Shown here: piece by piece, positions 58,817-64,000 of the stretch
Numbering within the stretch: position 1 is the stretch's first letter
Layout of the letters: every line of letters starts with the position of its first letter
Assembly (NCBI GenBank): GCA_018902385.1
Contig: JABSSW010000028.1
Location: 496,001-560,000, forward strand
DNA length: 64,000 nucleotides
Origin: Physcia stellaris
Taxonomy: Eukaryota; Ascomycota; Lecanoromycetes; Caliciales; Physciaceae
Direction of reading: 5' to 3'
Notes under the pieces: generated by a model
Database searches by the model: none
What the model was told of the DNA's origin: nothing
The model's input: only the letters and a program-made list of their open reading frames with translations
Translations under genes and position numbers: made by a program

Positions 58817-59697
58817 TCAAGGCATCCACCCAATCCCCCCAACCCAATGCCTCCCCTCCATACCATGCCCCTGCGCTTGCCCACTGCCACTCCCACATCT
58901 CCTCCTCGCCCCACAACAAGCCAAACACTCCCTCCCCACCCCTCCCGCATCCACAACCGCACACATGCCACACACCCTCCTCCCACAGCCCTCGCACTCA
59001 AACTCCCTCCCCGACTCCCTCTCATCGGTATCGATATCCATTCCGCTCATATCCACATCCGCGGATGCGGGCGGGGAGGAGGGTGGGTAGAGGCACAGAT
59101 CGCAGTCTTCGCAGCGCGGCATCGGCACGGTGGTGTGTGGTGGTGGAGGAGGAGGAGAAGTGGGTGCTGGGGCGGGAGGGAGATGCTGCCAGAAGGCGTT
59201 GAGGGAGGATTGGGTGCGTGGTTGGGAGGAGGTGGATGTGGAGGACGAGGATGCGGATTGGATGGGGGAGGGCTTGGGCCGGGGAGGGACGTTAGGGGTG
59301 GGCGAGCGGGCGGCGGCGAAGAGGAGGGAGTATGTGTTTTCTGGGCAGTTGTGTTAGTTTTGTCTGTTCGTTTTGCCAATTGAGGAGGTTGATGGCTGGA
59401 GTTCGAGGCGAGGAGAGGAGGGGGGAATGCACCATGCACCGTCTCTTCGCTTGGGCGACTGTTTCTGAATCGCTTTCTTGTTCGCGAATGGAGATGCTTG
59501 TCTATGGAGTTGGCAGATGATGGAGGCGATGCGTCTGGTGTCCATGGATAACGTGGGACGGAAGCGTTGTGGTAGGAGTCGGACATGGGCGCATCTTCGT
59601 CTGTGGAATCGTTTGTGGGGCTGAAAGGGTGGTCACGGGAGAAGGCGGTCGCATCAGACGGGGAGAAGTTGCTTGAGCGTTTGCGTTTGATTGCCAT
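58817..59697 (-). CDS. Conserved fungal cysteine-rich (zinc-ribbon-like) protein
   Basis: Predicted complement(join(58817..59340,59433..59697)), 262 aa. The N-terminus MAIKRKRSS is basic and probably nuclear. RTRKRFRNSRPSEETVHENTYSLLFAAAR is a block I associate with a widespread uncharacterised Dikarya protein. The 92-nt intron (59341-59432) recreates VHENTY exactly. A Pro/Ser-rich linker leads to a SLNAFW motif and a C-terminal cluster of paired cysteines (CEDCDLC, CEGCGRRVCGMC, CLACC), about eleven in all, suggesting one or two bound zinc ions. The acidic MDIDTDE stretch between cysteine groups is also typical. Function is unknown. The extreme C-terminus (after GGIGWMP) is as read. Confidence 0.75.
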
Positions 59698-60463
59698 ATT
59701 GAAATGAGATCACTGGCGTTGTATTTGAGACGAAGGGCAAGGTGGGCTTGTTTTCGAGAAGATGATGACGATCTTGAAGCGGACGCGGGGCGCGTCAACT
59801 TACACGCGAAAAGACCATCAGAAGAACGCTTGACTGCATTGGGTGACACTTCGGTTTTAAGGTAGCCAAATCTCACTTATAGCCAACTCTCCTGAAGCAT
59901 TATTGATACTGCGTACTCGCGTGCTTCAGACGCATTTATCATGTAGTTGTCCCCGGCCCAGAAGCTTCTTGATCGGCCGACCTTCCTCAGGATTAGGAGC
60001 CAATTAGGAGACCCCATTCAATCATTAGGTGGTGGATGAGTTTCGGAAGAATCCACGGTACCTGATTTTTGCCATTGATTATCACCACAAGTAAAGACTC
60101 GTTGTGTCAAAATTCCCAAAAGAATAAATTCTCCATCAGCGTAAAGATAATATTTTTAGGGAGCGCCTATCCGGACTTGAGATCGCTATTTGGACTTGCC
60201 AAGACCTTTATATCCGGTATATCCGGCCTGCAGCATACGGTCCCAAATGCTCGATTCTGAACGATTCAGCACCATATCACGATTGTACATGCTATCGAAT
60301 TGAGTTTAGCGTGAATAGACCAATTGCATTGATATTGATGTAGAAAGGGCCCGATTTTCTACCTAACAACAGGACCTCGGCCAATCAGATGAGGCCTGCA
60401 AGGTCGCAAAGATTATTCCTCCCCTCTCCGCCTGCTCTTTATCCTTCGCATATCTTTCATCTC
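59698..60463. other. Intergenic region with one arm of an inverted duplication
   Basis: Promoter side of the cysteine-rich gene, then unique sequence and the isolated repeat arm at 60157-60258. The arm can be read as a fragment (GSAYPDLRSLFGLAK) of the gene at 60464-61049 but has no coding context here. Confidence 0.55.
60157..60258 (+). repeat. Inverted duplication, arm A
   Basis: About 102 bp repeated in reverse orientation at 60883-60989. A core of roughly 47 bp, beginning AGGGAGCGCCTATCCGG, is identical; the outer part is about 80-85% alike. The arms are about 620 bp apart. Confidence 0.9.
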
Positions 60464-61049
60464 CTAGTCAGTCTTCGCTCGCTTGTTGATATTTGCATTG
60501 GTGTTGGTCTTCCGTTTGCGTCCGGTGATGGTCCGCACTGAATTGGTTGTGGCCGCGGTGGAGCCAGTAAATTCCCCATCGTATTGCATCGCTTGACTGT
60601 ACAGTTGGCTTGGTGAAGAAGGCATAACCGTGTAACTAGACGGAGGAGGTTGGCTCGAAGGGACTTGCACTATTTCGTCAGTCGTCAAATCAATTGCTTT
60701 CTTGAAGGGTTTTTTGATGGGTGAACCATTCCCCCCCCAACGGCGGCGAGAGAAGGGCATCGGGGGGTGTTTCCGACTCATATTCGCTAACAGTGAAAGG
60801 CGTCGTGGCCTTACTAGGAGGAGAGATCATAGCAGGGGTCTGATTCGCGATGCAGGTGGGTGGTAGGTAGGTAGGTAGATAAAATCGAGAATTGGGAAGT
60901 GGGTGTTGCAGGCCGGATATACCGGGATTAAGAGTCTTGGCAAGTCCAAATAGCGATCTCAAGTCCGGATAGGCGCTCCCTATTTTTACTCCTCTGAGAC
61001 TCTCGTCCTTGTCCCATCTGTATTGGGTTAGCGCAGAGCTAGTCGCCAA
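60464..61049 (-). pseudogene. Nuclear-type protein gene with a frame break at a G8 run
   Basis: Two overlapping minus-strand frames together look like one protein. The upstream frame (to 60690) carries YRWDKDESLRG, SAYPDLRSLFGLAK and SEYESETPPDALLSPP; the downstream frame (60464-60781) carries NGSPIKKPFKKAIDLTTDE and ends with a bipartite basic signal (GRKRK...NKRAKTD). They meet at a run of eight G (minus strand) near 60730-60740. A one-base length change there would put them in one frame. It could be a sequencing error, a recent inactivation or an unrecognised intron. The 5' end is undefined, since no good ATG was found. Family unknown. Confidence 0.45.
60883..60989 (-). repeat. Inverted duplication, arm B
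   Basis: Reverse-orientation partner of 60157-60258. It lies inside the coding frame of the minus-strand gene fragment (encoding SAYPDLRSLFGLAK...), so this arm is probably the source and arm A the copy, unless both come from a small mobile repeat. Confidence 0.85.
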
Positions 61050-61938
61050 AGCAAATCTGGGTAATACTCAAGCGGAGGGTTTTCACTGAAGAAGATCCTC
61101 CATCCATACGTCACAAACATCATATAATCGTGCTCGCCCAACGTTTTTGCCTTTCGCTCTATCACGGCGTCTGTACGAACATGGAAGCAAGACATAGAGA
61201 TGGACGACAAGACGGCATAATCACCTTAGCTTTCGAAGATTCTATTGAGACTATTTATAGCGTGCACGGGCCGCAATTCATCTCCTTTGACGACATGCGA
61301 TCATCTCGCTGGTATCCACCACGCCAACACATTGTTGCTGATCAGATCCAGGTCTTGTCTGACAGCAGTTGGATGAGCCTTCCGACATGTTCGAGATACT
61401 ATGCTTATCAGTTGAGTTGGAGTGGTGTGTCGACTCACCTCACACTTCTGTCTTGGTGCAACTGTTGGGTCCCGATGAATAAACCCGAGGTAGCCACATG
61501 AAGAATATGAGTCCAAAACACACTTCAAGGAAGACCGAACAGAAACTGAGACAGTCTCTTAATTCTGCAAGGCGTCAATATCGAAGACTCTGCAACTGTC
61601 TTGGTACAACACCTTCAAGCATCGACAGACAATATAGGTCACATCTGACTGAAGTTGTCTTTGTTCTGCATTTTATTGACGGCCAAAGCTGACAGGTAAT
61701 ATACCCGACGCGCATCAAAGCCATGGCTCCTTCATCAAGCGCGCAGCATACCGGGACTCAGGAATGTACCTCGAGGACCCGGCGACAGTATGAAGAAATC
61801 ATAGTGACAATTGCCAAGCTTTGACAGGCACCAACTCCTAGCTCAAGAGATCTAGTCTAAGGAAAAGAAAGGGTGAAAAAGGGTCATAAAAGCGACACAA
61901 CGAAAGACCACAGATCGCTCACCCACATGTCCCAGCAT
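61050..61938. other. Intergenic region
   Basis: Overlapping short frames on both strands (61130-61501 plus; 61028-61210 and 61301-61528 minus) without recognisable domains. One of them may contain upstream exons of the broken gene at 60464-61049. Confidence 0.4.
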
Positions 61939-62646
61939 TTAAATCTGCAGCCAAGCGAGCAGTCCTTGAAGAAAAGAGGCCAGCGCGAATATGGCTGCAC
62001 TCACGGCCACTCCAACGTCCGCTCTGCGCGAGTATCCACCGACCAGTGCCCCGATTGCGGGCGAAACGACCAGCATAGAGATCAGCAACCAAGCAATCCT
62101 TCTTTTGTCGAACACCCTTCGAATAAGGATGACTTCCTTTCCACCTAAACTCATTCGTCTTTCAGAAGCCGCGACGGAGAATTGCGTGTTGTCCTGGACA
62201 TATGTGCGCTCGTGGATCATCACATTTGGATTGAGGAAGGCTTCGGTAAGGATACTGTCGTCTCTACAGTCTTTTACGTTCACTCTTTCGTAAGGCTCGT
62301 TGCCCAGTGTACTTCCTATCTTGTACACGAACCAATGTTAGCACTTCTCTTCGACATGCCACATGATGCTTTTCTTTACCCATTGTATCTTTGCTGTGCC
62401 CACGACAGTCCTTGTCAAAAGCAAGACGAACCGACTCTCTTTACAAGCACTTCGAGCCGCTCTCTGGTAACAGTCTCTTAATTCTTCAAACGTCCTTTCG
62501 CCCGTGTCTGTGGCACCTAAGGGAACAAAAAATAGGTACGACGCCCCGTGAGTGTTTTGAGCGACGACTGCCCATTGAAGTTGGGGCTCGACAAATTGTG
62601 GAGGCGAGCACCAAGCTCTTGGATAAACAGGACGATTTTGACGCAT
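61939..62646 (-). CDS. Small protein with two C-terminal membrane segments
   Basis: Predicted complement(join(61939..62319,62380..62646)), 215 aa. A 60-nt intron with donor GTAAAG, branch GCTAAC and acceptor TACAAG joins the two frames in phase 0 (KIQW|IGSTLGNEP). The N-terminal half is soluble (QWAVVAQNTHGASYLFFVPLGA). The C-terminal half ends with RRVFDKRRIAWLLISMLVVSPAIGAL and, after SRRADVG, a second hydrophobic helix running to LLAWLQI at the very end. This soluble-plus-two-TM layout recurs in uncharacterised filamentous-fungal proteins. I can assign no function. An upstream exon is possible. Confidence 0.55.
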
Positions 62647-64000
62647 ACTCTAGGTATCTGCACTTCGAAGTGTCTTTGAGCTGCTAAGAAACTATGTATG
62701 GATTTGAGGCGGCACTTCTCTTAGGGCGGATCTTATAACGAATTATACCAAGAATATGTCTGATCAAGTTGTCAATTGAGACATTGTATGATATATCATA
62801 CGGTAGAAAAATGAAGAAACTCAAGCTATATTTCGGGTTGAATCTGCGAAGCTCATCTCGTCGAAGCAGGTAAAGTATAAACAAAATACCTGAGGTGGCA
62901 ACGATGGCCGCAGTGGCGGCAATTTAATGTGTAGATTCATAAATCGACCTACATGTTTAGGCGGCATTCACGAATTTAGGTACCGTGCACTAATTGGATG
63001 CGCAGCTGGAGTACATTTACTAATTTTCAGGTACTTTTTTGACAGTTGGTAGTGTTTTGACTAACCACACCGTTCTTAACTTAAAGGAGTAATCGTGGGG
63101 TTGCCGCAAATCGTGCTGCGGCAAATCCACGGGCCACATTCACATGTACTCCAAAGTCGCAGATCGTAGTTCGTCCTGCTCTACCCCTGCAGAAAGCACC
63201 CCATGGGCCATGGCATAAGGTTGGTCTTGGACCAAACCACTCCTTGACAGCTCACCCCGGGTCTGGCTTCCAAACTTGACAGTTCGCCATCCAATTTACT
63301 AACCATCGACTCCCTTTCAGTTCTAGTAAGGTCCTGATGCACGATCATGCCGTTTGCCAGCACTTCCTCGTAAAAGGCCCAATGAGAAGCGAAGTTTCCG
63401 CTGACAAAGCCGCCGAAGATGGTCGTTCGTACAGAGACGGTGCATTATTGCGCGTGTTCGAGATGTCAAACGTTGATGGGAGCCAATCGCCAATTGTCCT
63501 CCAAGGCGATGTGAGGGCCCGGCGATCATGCTGTCATGTAGATCTGGGCTGCGAGCCTCACGCAGGCTAAGGTATTTTCCGGGCCCGCTCGAGCTAGTAA
63601 GGATTGTCAGGTCGGATGTTTTACTTCACTTCAATGGTTGTTATCGATATCTACTGCAGTCTATCAGCTTTAACATCTTCATCATCTTAATTCTGATTGT
63701 ATTACATATGGCATCGAAGTCGTGCATAGATGAAGCTCTGTAATCCATTTCTGGAGCTGTACCCTTGGCTTTGATCAAATGAACTCTCCATCAAAGGTGC
63801 AGTAAATAGTGTGCCCTCTATACAACTTGGTTCACGGACTTGTGTCTGCAACTTGATACTTTGGAAATGTATAAGGACATCGAAACAATCTTCCCTGAAG
63901 GAAAACCTCAGCCGTTTGGGACACAGCGCCGAGCAAAAGAATTAGAAGTAAACGCTCAGAGCTTCTCAGCAGGGTTTTAAAGCTCGTGATTATAATTTCA
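62647..64000. other. Gene-poor right end
   Basis: About 1.35 kb. Only short frames (for example 63337-63570) without domains. It is of normal composition and not obviously repeat-derived. A gene may begin beyond the window. Confidence 0.45.

Noticed and set aside
1-64000. tRNA and rRNA genes
   Set aside because: I looked for A/B-box and cloverleaf patterns by eye and found none I could support. A covariance-model scan was not possible here.

Overview
The window is nuclear DNA of a filamentous ascomycete (Pezizomycotina). Within that group I cannot place it further. The evidence is short introns (mostly 43-70 nt, GTATGT/GTAAGT/GTGAGT donors, CTAAC-like branch points, AG acceptors), fungal-specific genes (a Pil1-type eisosome protein, a CYT-18-type mitochondrial TyrRS, a Sip1-type GH36 protein, SWR1 subunit Swc3, a STAND-type N-terminal domain joined to ankyrin repeats), and AT-rich blocks of heavily C-to-T mutated transposons beside ordinary genes. 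ORFs alone miss most exons, so I rebuilt splice structures by eye. Joins are given in the evidence, and coordinates span first to last coding base.

Layout. 1-3945 is AT-rich and hypermutated; its left part is a decayed Ty3/gypsy retrotransposon on the minus strand, with a Gag zinc knuckle and reverse transcriptase. 4158-12084 holds three housekeeping genes: MIC60 (cristae organisation), mitochondrial EF-G1, and N-myristoyltransferase. 12583-16844 is a pair of head-to-tail copies of one 2.13-kb terminal-inverted-repeat transposon flanked by TA. It is saturated with mutations inside but nearly intact at its two outer ends. 17736-28742 carries an ABHD12-like hydrolase, a secreted eight-cysteine protein, a GH5 glucanase-like enzyme, Swc3 and a three-TM membrane protein. 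30189-38129 carries mitochondrial TyrRS divergent from a GH36/Sip1 gene, then an ankyrin protein. 40033-48554 has a secreted repeat protein with Kex2-type sites, a low-complexity protein, and a large ABCC transporter. 50881-59697 has CAF-1 subunit Cac2, Pil1, a LigD-type phosphoesterase-like protein, an approximately 330-bp array of an 8-bp repeat, and a conserved cysteine-rich protein. 59698-64000 is gene-poor, with a broken gene, an inverted duplication and a small membrane-protein gene.

There is no obvious operon-like pathway. Three genes serve mitochondria (MIC60, MEF1, MSY1) and two serve chromatin (Swc3, Cac2). The most unusual signal is the mutation spectrum of the transposons. The two tandem copies differ almost only by C-to-T at CpC and CpT (and the complementary G-to-A after A or G), while CpA and CpG are largely spared. 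That is the reverse of the CpA preference of classical repeat-induced point mutation (RIP).
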